Below, piece after piece: positions 55,053 to 63,962 of a stretch of DNA of 64,000 bases. This DNA comes from Shewanella sp. MR-4 (lineage in GTDB: Bacteria > Pseudomonadota > Gammaproteobacteria > Enterobacterales > Shewanellaceae). Location: NCBI RefSeq assembly GCF_000014685.1, contig NC_008321.1, positions 3,035,001 to 3,099,000 of the forward strand, written 5' to 3'. Under the pieces are notes generated by a model that ran no database searches, had not been told where the DNA came from, and saw only the letters and a list, made by a program, of their open reading frames with translations. Within the stretch, counting starts at the first letter, position 1. Each line of letters opens with the position of its first letter. A program made the translations under genes and the position numbers.

Positions 55053-56210
55053 TTAGAGGATTTGTCCGGCATTTTCGTCGAGTAAACGACGGGCGATAAT
55101 GAGGCGCATAATCTCGTTAGTGCCCTCTAAAATCTGATGTACACGCACATCACGGAAGTGACGCTCTAAGGGGTACTCCCTGATATAACCATATCCACCA
55201 TGAATTTGCAGCGCGGCATCACAAACTTGGAAGCCCACATCGGTGGCAAAACGCTTCGCCATCGCGCAATAGGCGGTAGCTTCTGGGTCGCCACTGTCGA
55301 GTTTAAAGGCGGCCAAACGCACCATTTGCCGCGCAGCCACTAATTCGGTCGCCATATCGGCAAGCTTAAATTGCAATGCTTGGAAGGCTGCCAGCGGTTT
55401 ACCAAATTGCTGACGCTCATTCATGTACTGAGTTGCACGCTCTAAAGCCGCCTGCGCCGTACCGACAGAGCAAGTGGCGATATTGATGCGGCCACCGTCT
55501 AAGCCTTTCATCGCAAAGGTAAAGCCTTGGCCTTCTTCGCCGAGCAGGTTCGCAACGGGTACACGCACGTTATCGAAGGTAACTAAGCGCGTCGGCTGCG
55601 CGTTCCAGCCCATCTTATCTTCGGCCTTGCCATAGATAATGCCCTCACTGTCGGCAGGGATAGCAATCGCCGAAATACCCTTTGGCCCGGGTTGACCCGT
55701 GCGGCACATTACGACTAAAAGCTCAGTTGAACCTGCGCCCGAGATAAACATCTTAGAGCCAGAGACCACGTATTCATCACCTTCACGCACCGCTTTGGTT
55801 TGCAGTGAAGCCGCATCCGAGCCCGCACCGGGCTCAGTTAAGCAATAAGAGGCGAGCATTTGGCCCGTGGTCAAAGGCTCTGACCAAGCTTGACGCAGTG
55901 TCTCAGTGCCCCAAGTGGTGACCATCCAAGTGGCCATATTGTGAATTGTCAGCATGGCGGTGGTGGCAGTACAGCCTTTCGATAGCTCTTCGAAAATAAT
56001 CGAGGCATCTAAGCGCGACAGCCCCATACCGCCTTCCAACTCGGGGGAATACAGGGAGCAGAAACCCAGCTCACCGGCTTTTTGGATCACATCCTTAGGG
56101 AAATGATGTTCTTCGTCCCATTTGGCAGCAAAGGGGGCGAGTTCATCCGCCGCAAACTGGCGAGCCAGCTCGGCAAATTGGCGTTGGTCTTCGTTGAAAT
56201 TAAAATCCAT
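55053..56210 (-). CDS. Acyl-CoA dehydrogenase (isobutyryl-/2-methylacyl-type)
   Basis: The 385-residue flavoenzyme has YCLTEPGAGSDAASLQTKA, the FAD-contacting QIHGGYGYIREYPLERHFRDVRV and the catalytic Glu in ILEGTNEIMR. By position between mmsA and the hydratase it should oxidise isobutyryl-CoA and/or 2-methylbutyryl-CoA; this is context, not sequence proof. Start ATG 56210 has TAGGAG upstream. A 164-bp gap to mmsA contains a small GGCGCC inverted repeat. Confidence 0.92.
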   Translation of the reverse strand: MDFNFNEDQRQFAELARQFAADELAPFAAKWDEEHHFPKDVIQKAGELGFCSLYSPELEGGMGLSRLDASIIFEELSKGCTATTAMLTIHNMATWMVTTWGTETLRQAWSEPLTTGQMLASYCLTEPGAGSDAASLQTKAVREGDEYVVSGSKMFISGAGSTELLVVMCRTGQPGPKGISAIAIPADSEGIIYGKAEDKMGWNAQPTRLVTFDNVRVPVANLLGEEGQGFTFAMKGLDGGRINIATCSVGTAQAALERATQYMNERQQFGKPLAAFQALQFKLADMATELVAARQMVRLAAFKLDSGDPEATAYCAMAKRFATDVGFQVCDAALQIHGGYGYIREYPLERHFRDVRVHQILEGTNEIMRLIIARRLLDENAGQIL

Positions 56211-56374
56211 TTGGCTCTCCTATGACTCTTTGGCCATTTCTTTTCGTCAATATCTTTTGCGTAATACACAGTGAATTTATCGGCAGGCTTATCATCAATG
56301 GGCGCCAACTGGCGCCACGTTTAGACTAAAAAACCTGCTGTTTCACAATGCGTTGAAACTATTTTTAAAACCGC

Positions 56375-57874
56375 TTAGCGCAAGTTAATGCTCATATTGG
56401 GACCTGCGGCCACGGCAATGTCCGACTCGAACCAGCGAGAGGTAATGGTCTTAGTTTCAGTGTAGAAACGTACCGCTTGCTTACCGTAAGCGTGTTGGTC
56501 GCCATAGAAACTGCCCTTCCAACCCGTGAACGAGAAGAAAGGTAATGGCACAGGGATAGGCACGTTGATACCGACTTGGCCAACTTCGATTTCGTGTTGA
56601 TATTTACGGGCGGCGGCGCCGCTTGCGGTAAAGATAGAGGTACCATTGCCGTAAGGGCTGGCGTTAACCAGTTCGATGGCATCTTCTAATGAATCGGACT
56701 CCATACAGCAAAGCACAGGGCCGAAGATTTCTTCTTTGTAGATGCTCATATCGGTCGTGACCTTAGTGAACATGGTCGGTCCTACCCAGTTACCCGACTC
56801 GAAACCTGCCACGCTAAAATCGCTGCCATCGAGTAAACACTCTGCGCCTTCTTCCTTACCTTGGGCGATAAGTTTGAGCACGCGTGCTTTAGCGGCTGGG
56901 CTAATCAGCGGGCCGTAACCGGCTTCTTTATCGTCCCATAAACCTGGGCGAACCTTCGCCAGCGCTTCTTTAAGCTCTGGGATCCACTCTTTAGCCGCGC
57001 CGACAAATACCGCGACCGAAATCGCCATACAGCGTTGACCCGCCGCGCCAACCGATGCGCCCACTAGGTTGTTGATGACTTGCTGCTTATTCGCATCAGG
57101 CATGATCACGCAGTGGTTTTTCGCACCAGCAAAGGCTTGCACGCGTTTTAAGTTATCGGTACCGGTTTTGTAGATGTATTGACCTACAGCCACAGAGCCG
57201 ACGAAGGAAATGGCTTTCACCGCAGGGTCTGCCAGCAGGATATCGACCGCCGTCTTATCGCCATGTACCAGCTGTAATACGCCCTTTGGCGCGCCCGCTT
57301 CGACAAACAGCTCAACTAAGCGCTGCGGCGTCATTGGGTCTTGCTCTGATGGCTTAAGGATAAAAGTGTTACCGCAGGCAATCGCCAGAGGGAACATCCA
57401 CAGAGGGATCATTGCTGGGAAGTTAAACGGCGTGATGCCCGCACACACACCCAGAGGCTGAGTGTAGCTGTAGGTATCGATTGAACGCGCGACGTTCTCA
57501 ACGGTTTCGCCCATCAATAATGAGGCAATGTTGCAGGCATGTTCTGCCACTTCAATTCCGCGCCACACATCGCCCTTGGCATCTTCAAAGGTTTTGCCAG
57601 TTTCTTTGGCAAGGATAGTCGCCAGTTCGTCGTGGTGTTCTTTTAACAAGTGTTGGTAGCGCAACATGACACGGGCACGCTCAGATACTGGCACTTCTTT
57701 CCACGTCTTAAAAGCCGCCTTGGCACTGGCAATAGCCGCGTGCACTTCATCGGCCGTAGCGCTATTGATAAGGGCGATTGGCTCGTTATTGGCGGGATTG
57801 GTCACTACGATTTGTGATGTTCCTGTGCCTGTGGTGAATTCGCCATCGATGTAATGCTTAACTTGTGTGGTCAT
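56375..57874 (-). CDS. mmsA: Methylmalonate-semialdehyde dehydrogenase MmsA (CoA-acylating)
   Basis: The 499-residue aldehyde dehydrogenase has the family's catalytic Cys in GAAGQRCMAISV, the FAGAKNHCVIMPDA segment specific to methylmalonate-semialdehyde dehydrogenases and the end ...FTGWKGSFYGDQHAYGKQAVRFYTETKTIT. It converts methylmalonate semialdehyde plus CoA to propionyl-CoA with CO2 release. The start ATG 57874 follows AAGGAAAAGGATTGCAAC. Second gene of the operon, 135 bp after the thiolase gene. Confidence 0.95.
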   Translation of the reverse strand: MTTQVKHYIDGEFTTGTGTSQIVVTNPANNEPIALINSATADEVHAAIASAKAAFKTWKEVPVSERARVMLRYQHLLKEHHDELATILAKETGKTFEDAKGDVWRGIEVAEHACNIASLLMGETVENVARSIDTYSYTQPLGVCAGITPFNFPAMIPLWMFPLAIACGNTFILKPSEQDPMTPQRLVELFVEAGAPKGVLQLVHGDKTAVDILLADPAVKAISFVGSVAVGQYIYKTGTDNLKRVQAFAGAKNHCVIMPDANKQQVINNLVGASVGAAGQRCMAISVAVFVGAAKEWIPELKEALAKVRPGLWDDKEAGYGPLISPAAKARVLKLIAQGKEEGAECLLDGSDFSVAGFESGNWVGPTMFTKVTTDMSIYKEEIFGPVLCCMESDSLEDAIELVNASPYGNGTSIFTASGAAARKYQHEIEVGQVGINVPIPVPLPFFSFTGWKGSFYGDQHAYGKQAVRFYTETKTITSRWFESDIAVAAGPNMSINLR

Positions 57875-58009
57875 GTTGCAATCCTTTTCCTTGTTTAGGG
57901 TGGAGCTGGCGGTGCGATATTATGGGTATCCTCGAAGGGATGTTTGCCCTTGCCAGCTCAGTCTTGGTCTTGTTGATTGTTTTGCCGTTATTCGCGATTA
58001 AGCCTTTGA

Positions 58010-59200
58010 TTAAACTTCGATAGCCATAGCAGTCGCTTCACCACCACCGATACAAAGTGAGGCTACGCCACGCTTAAGCCCACGGGCTTTAAGTGCATGG
58101 ATTAAGGTCACCAGTAAACGTGCGCCCGAGCAACCGATAGGATGACCTAAGGCGCAGGCGCCACCGTTCACGTTCACTTTTGCCATGTCTAAACCTAATT
58201 CAGAAACGGCTAGCATAGTCACCATGGCAAAGGCTTCGTTGATTTCGAACAGATCAACTTCATCCTTTGACCAGCCCACATTGCTCAGCAGTTTTGCCAT
58301 AGCGCCAACGGGCGCCGTGGTAAAGAGTGATGGCTCCTGGGCATGGGTAGTGTGGCCCTTGATAGTGGCGAGCACAGTTAAGCCTAACTGCTCGGCATTC
58401 GCGCGGGTGGTTAGCATTAGCGCCGCCGCACCATCTGAAATTGAGCTTGAGTTTGCCGCAGTAATAGTGCCGTCTTTAGCAAAAGCTGGACGCAGGGTTG
58501 GGATTTTTTCAGGACGGGCATTACCTGGCTGCTCATCGGTATCGATAGTCACATCACCACGGCGATCGCTTACCGTGACAGGCACAATCTCCGCCTTGAA
58601 GGCACCAGAGTTAATGGCCGCGTTGGCTTTTTCCAGTGAGCTTAAGGCAAAGGCATCCATTTGCTCGCGGGTTAGGCCGTATTCATCGGCGGTTTTCTGG
58701 GCGAATGTGCCCATGGCGCCGCCGGTGTAGGCATCTTCTAAACCATCGAGGAACATATGATCTAATACCTTGCCATGGCCCATACGCATGCCTGAGCGCG
58801 CTTTATCTAGCAAGTAAGGGGCTTGGCTCATGCTTTCCATACCGCCAGCAACCACCAACTTAGCACTGCCCGCCTTCAATAAATCATGGGCGAGCATCAC
58901 GGTTTTCATCCCAGAGCCACAGACTTTGTTCACTGTGGTTGCACCCACAGACAGAGGTAAACCTGCACCTAAAGTCGCCTGACGCGCTGGCGCTTGACCC
59001 AGACCCGCTGGCAATACGCAGCCCATTAACACTTCATCGACCTTGTCAGGCGCAACTTGGGTATCAGTGAGCAGGGCTTTGATGGCGGTGGCCGCTAAGC
59101 TCGGAGACGTTACACCAGACAAACTGCCTTGAAAGCCACCCATTGGGGTGCGTTTAGCGGCAACAATAACGATCTCTTGGTTAAATTGTTCAGTACTCAT
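58010..59200 (-). CDS. Acetyl-CoA C-acyltransferase (thiolase)
   Basis: The 396-residue thiolase has the nucleophilic Cys in NKVCGSGMKTVMLAHD, the His in GGACALGHPIGCSGARLL and the second Cys in SLCIGGGEATAMA. In this operon it most likely cleaves 2-methylacetoacetyl-CoA from isoleucine, or acetoacetyl-CoA. Start ATG 59200 has GGAG upstream, and the operon promoter with a LiuR-like palindrome is 80 bp above. First gene of the seven-gene cluster. Confidence 0.94.
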   Translation of the reverse strand: MSTEQFNQEIVIVAAKRTPMGGFQGSLSGVTSPSLAATAIKALLTDTQVAPDKVDEVLMGCVLPAGLGQAPARQATLGAGLPLSVGATTVNKVCGSGMKTVMLAHDLLKAGSAKLVVAGGMESMSQAPYLLDKARSGMRMGHGKVLDHMFLDGLEDAYTGGAMGTFAQKTADEYGLTREQMDAFALSSLEKANAAINSGAFKAEIVPVTVSDRRGDVTIDTDEQPGNARPEKIPTLRPAFAKDGTITAANSSSISDGAAALMLTTRANAEQLGLTVLATIKGHTTHAQEPSLFTTAPVGAMAKLLSNVGWSKDEVDLFEINEAFAMVTMLAVSELGLDMAKVNVNGGACALGHPIGCSGARLLVTLIHALKARGLKRGVASLCIGGGEATAMAIEV

Positions 59201-59279
59201 GGGGACTCCAAGCTAAATGTGCCATAGCGGTAACACTCGCCAGTGGCGGATAAATAGTGACATTGAAACCACTCTGACG

Positions 59280-59295
59280 TTTACGCGAACGTAAA
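59280..59295 (-). promoter_or_regulatory. LiuR-like operator of the branched-chain operon
   Basis: TTTACG-CGAA-CGTAAA is a perfect 6-bp-arm palindrome 80 bp above the thiolase start. It resembles the TTTACGT...ACGTAAA-like sites reported for the MerR-family regulator LiuR in Shewanella and relatives. No liuR gene is in the window. Confidence 0.55.
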
Positions 59296-59587
59296 GCAAG
59301 TATTCCTTGGTCTAATGTGTCGATAAAATCCCACAAAAATTGTCAGTCAGGATTTACAGTCAAGGGGACGAAATGTTGAAGTGACGTGGTGAAATGAAAT
59401 TTGCAAAAATCACAAGTTGATTAGCTTGTGGCCAAAAGCTGAGTTATAAAAGAGGCTTATAACGCGAGAGAAAGGTAAATCAGGACTTGGAAGCTAAGAT
59501 TGAACGCTTGTGATGCAATCAACCGAATGATTAAGCCAGCCAATGATTCTGTCAGTAAAACAACATGGCAATAGCCACTTGATAAGA

Positions 59588-59616
59588 CGTGTGGCATTGG
59601 TTGCCAATGCCACACG
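59588..59616 (-). terminator. Hairpin after metA, probable terminator without strong T-run
   Basis: Perfect 13-bp arms CGTGTGGCATTGG (59588-59600) and CCAATGCCACACG (59604-59616). It starts 43 bp past metA. Reading leftward only TCTTATC follows, so termination would be less efficient than usual. Confidence 0.55.
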
Positions 59617-59658
59617 GTTAAAACGAGCATCTCAATAAGTGCCAAGCCAAGAAGAAAG

Positions 59659-60600
59659 CTATTGCGACTCCCACGGCGTCATCGCTGTCATATCACTCAG
59701 ATCGTAAGGCGTTAATTGGTACACATAATAGTTGAGCCAGTTGCTGACTAACAAACTGCCATGGCTGTGCCAACGGGCAATAGCATCGGCCTGGGGGTCG
59801 TCATTACGATAATAGTTTTGCGGCACATTTGGGTTTAATCCCTGCGCCAAATCCCGATGATATTCATCGTTTAAGGTAGATTTTTGGTATTCGGGGTGAC
59901 CCATCACAAACAGGTTGCGATTATTGCGACTGAGGACTAAGTAGGCCCCTGCCTCATCGGATTCTGCCAGCACTTGTAGCTCAGGGTGTTGTTTAAGTTC
60001 CTCGATATCCATCTCAGCAAAGCGGGAATGCGGCGCAAAGAACTCATCATCGAATCCGCGCAGCAGCGGGAAATGTTGGCAAGTACGGCGATGCACAAAC
60101 ACCCCTGAACGCTTTTGCTGCAGGATTTTCCGATTCAAACCGTAGAGATGGTAAAGCCCGGCATGAGCAGCCCAGCAGAGGAATAATACCGACGTCACAT
60201 GTTGCTGTGACCAATCGATAATCTCGCGGATATGATCCCAGTAAGTGACCTCTTCGAAATCGATTTGCCCAAGGGGCGCGCCCGTGATGATCAGGCCGTC
60301 GTAGTTTTTATGACGCACGTCCTCAAAATCACGGTAGAAGGTGTTCATATGATCGATTGAGGTGTGCTTTGACTCTTTATCGTGAATACGCAGTAAATCC
60401 ACATCCACCTGCAAAGGCGTGTTACCTAATAGGCGTAGAAGCTGGGTTTCTGTCTCGATTTTATTGGGCATCAGATTCAGGATCAGCACCTTCATCGGTC
60501 TGATATCCTGATTGGCAGCCCGGGTCTCGGACATTACGAAAATATTTTCAGATTCTAAAATCCCTGCAGCAGGCAGATGATCTGGAATTTTAACTGGCAT
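59659..60600 (-). CDS. metA: Homoserine O-succinyltransferase MetA
   Basis: The 313-residue enzyme has the catalytic Cys142 in LFLCWAAHAGLYHLYG and the His235/Glu237 pair in MGHPEYQ, at the same positions as E. coli MetA. It makes O-succinyl- (or acetyl-) homoserine, the first committed step of methionine synthesis; acyl donor cannot be told from these residues alone. Start ATG 60600 has AGAGG upstream. A YbaY-like lipoprotein gene 69 bp upstream and met-box-like repeats above that suggest one MetJ-controlled unit, which is inference. Confidence 0.95.
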   Translation of the reverse strand: MPVKIPDHLPAAGILESENIFVMSETRAANQDIRPMKVLILNLMPNKIETETQLLRLLGNTPLQVDVDLLRIHDKESKHTSIDHMNTFYRDFEDVRHKNYDGLIITGAPLGQIDFEEVTYWDHIREIIDWSQQHVTSVLFLCWAAHAGLYHLYGLNRKILQQKRSGVFVHRRTCQHFPLLRGFDDEFFAPHSRFAEMDIEELKQHPELQVLAESDEAGAYLVLSRNNRNLFVMGHPEYQKSTLNDEYHRDLAQGLNPNVPQNYYRNDDPQADAIARWHSHGSLLVSNWLNYYVYQLTPYDLSDMTAMTPWESQ

Positions 60601-60669
60601 ACCGCGCCTCTTCTATTCAACAATCAAAGGTTCCGGCGCGCGTATGCCACTCATCAAAGAGCAAACAAA

Positions 60670-61104
60670 TTAGCGACCGACTTTCTCAAGCAGTATCTTC
60701 ATAGGCTCTGTCGAATTGAGGTCGACATGATAGGCTTGAGTATTAATAAACAATAACTTATCACCGAGCATTATCCTTGCCCCAATGGCATAGGTATGCC
60801 CCGCTTCAAACTGATCACGCCCCATCGAAAAACTAAACGGCGTTGGGGTTTTCGCTCCTTGGGAAACGCGCTCTGCCATAACTACGGCGGGCACATCCAT
60901 CTTAGAGACATCAAGCAACTGCACAATCAACTTGGCATCGACGGGCAATGCGATACGCTCGCGGTACATGGCCTCACCTTTAATCTCGACAATCGCATTA
61001 GGTGTGGCACAACCTGAAATCACCGTGGTGGCGGCGAGTAACACAATAGCCGCTAATTTTTGCCATGCAGATGTCAGTCCGCTAATCCTTAACCCTTGTC
61101 TCAT
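60670..61104 (-). CDS. YbaY/YscW-like lipoprotein
   Basis: The 144-residue protein has a lipobox VISGC (about Cys26 of this start) and a beta-rich domain: GEAMYRERIALPVDAKLIVQLLDVSKMDVP and YAIGARIMLGDKLLFINTQAYHV. This is the YbaY/YscW (PF09619-type) lipoprotein family, outer-membrane or periplasmic, of poorly known role. ATG 61104 is chosen because AGGAG is seven bases upstream; an ATG six codons earlier (61122) overlaps the ribosome site. Reads into metA. Confidence 0.82.
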   Translation of the reverse strand: MRQGLRISGLTSAWQKLAAIVLLAATTVISGCATPNAIVEIKGEAMYRERIALPVDAKLIVQLLDVSKMDVPAVVMAERVSQGAKTPTPFSFSMGRDQFEAGHTYAIGARIMLGDKLLFINTQAYHVDLNSTEPMKILLEKVGR

Positions 61105-61128
61105 TTCATTTCTCCTAATCATACATAA

Positions 61129-61152
61129 AGACTTCTGGATGTCTATACGCCT
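61129..61152 (-). promoter_or_regulatory. Three tandem met-box-like octamers (MetJ operator candidate)
   Basis: On the leftward strand: AGGCGTAT-AGACATCC-AGAAGTCT. Compared with the AGACGTCT consensus the units match at 6, 6 and 7 of 8 positions, in exact 8-bp register. The array lies 25-48 bp above the YbaY-like start and 70-93 bp above the divergent SDR. Confidence 0.6.
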
Positions 61153-61221
61153 AAGCTATAAATCTTGTCATGCTGGGCATATCTTCCTATGATAAGCCAC
61201 CATTTCGTTGTCGAAAAATTT

Positions 61222-61965
61222 ATGACCCAAGCAACTGCGATAATTGTGGGCGCTAGCTCACATTTAAGCCGCGAACTTGCCAAACAATTGGCCGATCAGC
61301 AGGTTGAATTAGCCCTTTTTGCCCAAGATGTCGAATCACTCCGCGAATTTGCCTCGACCCTGCCCACTAAAGTTCAGGTCTTTTCACTGCAAATTGAACA
61401 GCCAAGCGTCATCATCAAGCAACTCGAAAGCGTCTGGCACGACTTAGGGGGCGCCCACTTAGTCTTAGTGAATACCGGACTCAATAGCTACGATCCTGAG
61501 CTGCCATGGCTGCCTGAACAGGACATTATCGATGTCAATGTGCGAGGCTTTGCCGCTATCTGCAATACGGCATTTAGATTATTTCGCGAACAGGGTTATG
61601 GCCAGCTTGCTGCCATCAACTCGATTGCCGGTCTGCGCGGCGGCCCAAGTGTGGCTTATCATGCCTCTAAAGCCTTTGCGCAAAATTATTTAGAAGGCTT
61701 AAGCATGCATGCCCAGCGGCTTAAGTTGCCCATTACCATTACCGATATCCAACTCGGTTTACTGGATAAGGCCGCCATGCAACAAAGTAGGCTGTGGCTT
61801 GCTCCACTCCCACAAGTGGCGGCACAGATCATCAAGGCCATGCAACAGGGTAAACGCCGTGTCTATGTAACCAAGCGTTGGCGCTTAGTGGCTTGGCTGA
61901 CGAAATTGCTGCCGGAGTTTATCTACAACACTCGCCACTGGAAGCCGAAAAAGGCTAAAAAGTAG
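61222..61965 (+). CDS. SDR-family oxidoreductase
   Basis: The 247-residue protein starts at ATG 61222; an ATG 19 codons upstream would add unconserved residues. It has a GASSHLSREL dinucleotide motif, INSIAG with the catalytic Ser, and YHASK with Tyr/Lys, and a basic C-terminus (KPKKAKK). The glycine motif is shifted from the usual GxxxGxG (His and Leu replace glycine), but GASS is retained. Substrate unknown; the nearest known proteins are SDR reductases acting on ketones or long-chain aldehydes. Divergent from the lipoprotein-metA unit. Confidence 0.85.
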   Translation: MTQATAIIVGASSHLSRELAKQLADQQVELALFAQDVESLREFASTLPTKVQVFSLQIEQPSVIIKQLESVWHDLGGAHLVLVNTGLNSYDPELPWLPEQDIIDVNVRGFAAICNTAFRLFREQGYGQLAAINSIAGLRGGPSVAYHASKAFAQNYLEGLSMHAQRLKLPITITDIQLGLLDKAAMQQSRLWLAPLPQVAAQIIKAMQQGKRRVYVTKRWRLVAWLTKLLPEFIYNTRHWKPKKAKK

Positions 61966-62000
61966 TGTTATTCCGCGTTTAGGTTTATAAACTGCGAAAA

Positions 62001-62028
62001 ACAAAAAAGGAGCCACAGGCTCCTTTTT
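62001..62028. terminator. Bidirectional terminator between SDR and ompW
   Basis: Arms AAAAAGGAGCC (62004-62014) and GGCTCCTTTTT (62018-62028) with an ACA loop; T-run on the plus side, A-run on the other. Confidence 0.9.
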
Positions 62029-62048
62029 GTTACTTTAAAATCAGATAA

Positions 62049-62693
62049 TTAGAAAGTGTAGCCAACGCTGACCATATAAACCCATGGGTTAATATCGGTA
62101 TCGATAACCACTGTATCACCCGCTAATTTAAACTTCACATCGCTGCTAATTTGCGCATACCACACAGAGGCGTTCACTAACCAGTTTTTGTTCACTTGGT
62201 AATCTAAACCCACTTGCGCCGCTAAACCCCAAGAGGTGCTCATGCTTAAGTCAGTTAATGCACCATCTAAGTCGTTGGTGAATTCATTGTCGAAGAAGTT
62301 AGTGTAGTTCACACCAACACCCACATATGGACGTAATTTGGATTGAGCATCACCGAAATAATACTGTGCAACTAAGGTTGGTGGTAAGTGCTTAGTTTCT
62401 GCAATTTTACCCACACCTTTTAAAGAAACATCGTGGCTAAAAGGTGTTGCAGCTAATAACTCTACACCGAAGTTATCGGTCAACATGTAGCCAAAGTTCA
62501 AGCCCAGTTGAGTGTTATTGCTGATTTGAAACTCACCAAACGTAGCAACAGGATCACTAGATTCACTTGGCGCGACAACCACAGCACCAGCACGAACAAT
62601 AATATCGCCCGCTTGATGGGCAGAAACAGAAGCAGAGAAACCAGCGGCTAACAAGGTGGCAGCGATCAGTGTAGAAACAGTAGTTTTATTCAT
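62049..62693 (-). CDS. ompW: OmpW-family outer membrane protein
   Basis: The 214-residue protein (ATG 62693; GGAG seven bases upstream, with two more ATGs just before) has a signal peptide (MNKTTVSTLIAATLLAAGFSASVSA) and the eight-strand beta barrel of OmpW: GDIIVRAGAVVVAP, GLNFGYMLTDNFGVELLAATPF, KLRPYVGVGVNYTNFF, and a terminal Phe (GYTF). OmpW is a small-molecule channel induced by low oxygen or osmotic change; the FNR site upstream fits oxygen control. Confidence 0.92.
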   Translation of the reverse strand: MNKTTVSTLIAATLLAAGFSASVSAHQAGDIIVRAGAVVVAPSESSDPVATFGEFQISNNTQLGLNFGYMLTDNFGVELLAATPFSHDVSLKGVGKIAETKHLPPTLVAQYYFGDAQSKLRPYVGVGVNYTNFFDNEFTNDLDGALTDLSMSTSWGLAAQVGLDYQVNKNWLVNASVWYAQISSDVKFKLAGDTVVIDTDINPWVYMVSVGYTF

Positions 62694-63154
62694 CATCATA
62701 CTCCATATGTACAACATAGGTTTTTGTTTTAAATTACATCCTTAACAATTGACGCCTACACTGCCAGATAAATTCGTTTACCTTATTGATCCAAATCAAG
62801 GTTAGGTGGTGATACTTATTTTGAGGTATGAGTCATGGGATCCGCGTCACGCTATCTAAACATTTATTGATAATGCCAGTTCATTTTTTGTGACTTGTCG
62901 CATTCATTAGCCACAACTAAATACCTCCACAAGGAGTAATTGCACTATCGCGTCGCTTACAAAATGTTTACATCGGTTTTAAGAAAAACTCAGCTCATTG
63001 AGGTACAAGCAGGCATAAAAATAGGGAGGAATAAACTAGACACAGATTTCAGTCATGACAGGAGTCATCACATTCAAACTCGTTTATCTGGTGAGCTTGA
63101 TATAGGTTTGAGTCACTAACGGGTGAAGGAGTCTGACGTTAACGATTGATGCAC
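62694..63154. other. Upstream region of ompW and end of the nucleotidyltransferase gene
   Basis: AT-rich. Apart from the FNR-type site at 62786-62799 no further promoter feature stands out, and no gene is seen. Confidence 0.5.
62786..62799. promoter_or_regulatory. FNR/EtrA-type site upstream of ompW
   Basis: TTGAT-CCAA-ATCAA matches the FNR consensus (TTGATNNNNATCAA) at all ten defined positions. It is centred about 100 bp above the ompW start codon, a usual position for activation by FNR/EtrA. Confidence 0.85.
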
Positions 63155-63742
63155 TTACTCGGCCAAAGTCAGCCTCGGATATTGCGAAAGCCAACCCTTT
63201 GCGGCAAGGCGCTGCTCAAATACCGCCAACGCACGCTTGGGATTATGGGTTAACTGCAAGGCAAATAATGAGGTTAAACCGAAGGGAGCGATAAGCTGTA
63301 AGCTCTCGATGACGGAAGTGGGTGTGTTAGGAATTGGCGCAAGATACACGGCGACGGCAGTTTCCTGTTCTGGCCAATAGCACATTGCATCCTGTGTCGA
63401 TTGATAGGGGTTGTCGTGATTTTTAAGATGCATGCGCGCCTGATTTTTTACCGACCAAGGTAACTCTGGCGCCAGTGTTTGCAGGTATGCTTCTATCGCC
63501 CTATCCCGCTCGGGACGAGTATCCAAGGGGCAATAGTAAATCAGATCGATATCGTTTAACGGACGCTGCTGAATATCGTGCAATTTGTCCCACACCAGAT
63601 TACGGACAAACCCCGCCGCCAAGCACCACTGCGGCAAGCGATGCACTTGGGCGCATTGCTGCGCCAATGTAAGCGCCCTCATCCGATGCTTATCTTGGCT
63701 TAGCCAAGTGCGTAATACTGCAGCTAATTCCGTTTCAGTCAT
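63155..63742 (-). CDS. DUF925-type nucleotidyltransferase
   Basis: The 195-residue protein has a nucleotidyltransferase-like core: CLAAGFVRNLVWDKLHDIQQRPLNDIDLIYYCP, where the Asp pair in NDIDLIYY is typical of the pol-beta-type active site. The C-terminus contains FGLTSLFALQLTHNPKRA. It resembles DUF925/COG3575 proteins, whose substrate is unknown. The ribosome site is weak (AGG only one base before the ATG at 63742). Single gene. Confidence 0.85.
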   Translation of the reverse strand: MTETELAAVLRTWLSQDKHRMRALTLAQQCAQVHRLPQWCLAAGFVRNLVWDKLHDIQQRPLNDIDLIYYCPLDTRPERDRAIEAYLQTLAPELPWSVKNQARMHLKNHDNPYQSTQDAMCYWPEQETAVAVYLAPIPNTPTSVIESLQLIAPFGLTSLFALQLTHNPKRALAVFEQRLAAKGWLSQYPRLTLAE

Positions 63743-63931
63743 GCCTAAAATCCGCGGCTATCTTGGCTAGCACATAAGAATGGCCAATCACTGGCCGTCG
63801 ATTCATGCGATTTCATCATCGTGACTAGGTTTCGTTATTAGAAATAGTGTGCATAACCACTTGATGATATTGAGCTTACTTTGCCAATACTGGCACTTTT
63901 TACTGATAACCACCTTAGCAACGCCATCGCT

Positions 63932-63962
63932 ATGATAAGACTCATAAAATGAGTCTTATCAT
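63932..63962. other. Perfect 14-bp palindrome at the right edge
   Basis: Arms ATGATAAGACTCAT (63932-63945) and ATGAGTCTTATCAT (63949-63962) with an AAA centre. A short frame starts at ATG 63973 behind CCAGGTTAAT and runs off the window (MSTSLTLSW), so the palindrome may sit in its leader. Confidence 0.7.

Larger units (their letters stand above)
59201..59658. other. Region between metA and the thiolase operon
   Basis: Holds the operon operator candidate at 59280-59295 and the metA hairpin at 59588-59616. A 62-codon leftward frame at 59457 has no ribosome site and was not accepted. Confidence 0.5.

Noticed and set aside
56300..56317. GGCGCC inverted repeat between mmsA and the acyl-CoA dehydrogenase gene
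   Set aside because: Short, no T-run on either strand, and GGCGCC is self-complementary, so chance pairing is likely.
58185..58730. 181-codon antisense frame in the thiolase gene
   Set aside because: The sense thiolase has all catalytic residues; the antisense frame has no start site.
59457..59645. 62-codon leftward frame after metA
   Set aside because: No ribosome site; it spans the metA hairpin and its hydrophobic look comes from T-rich DNA.
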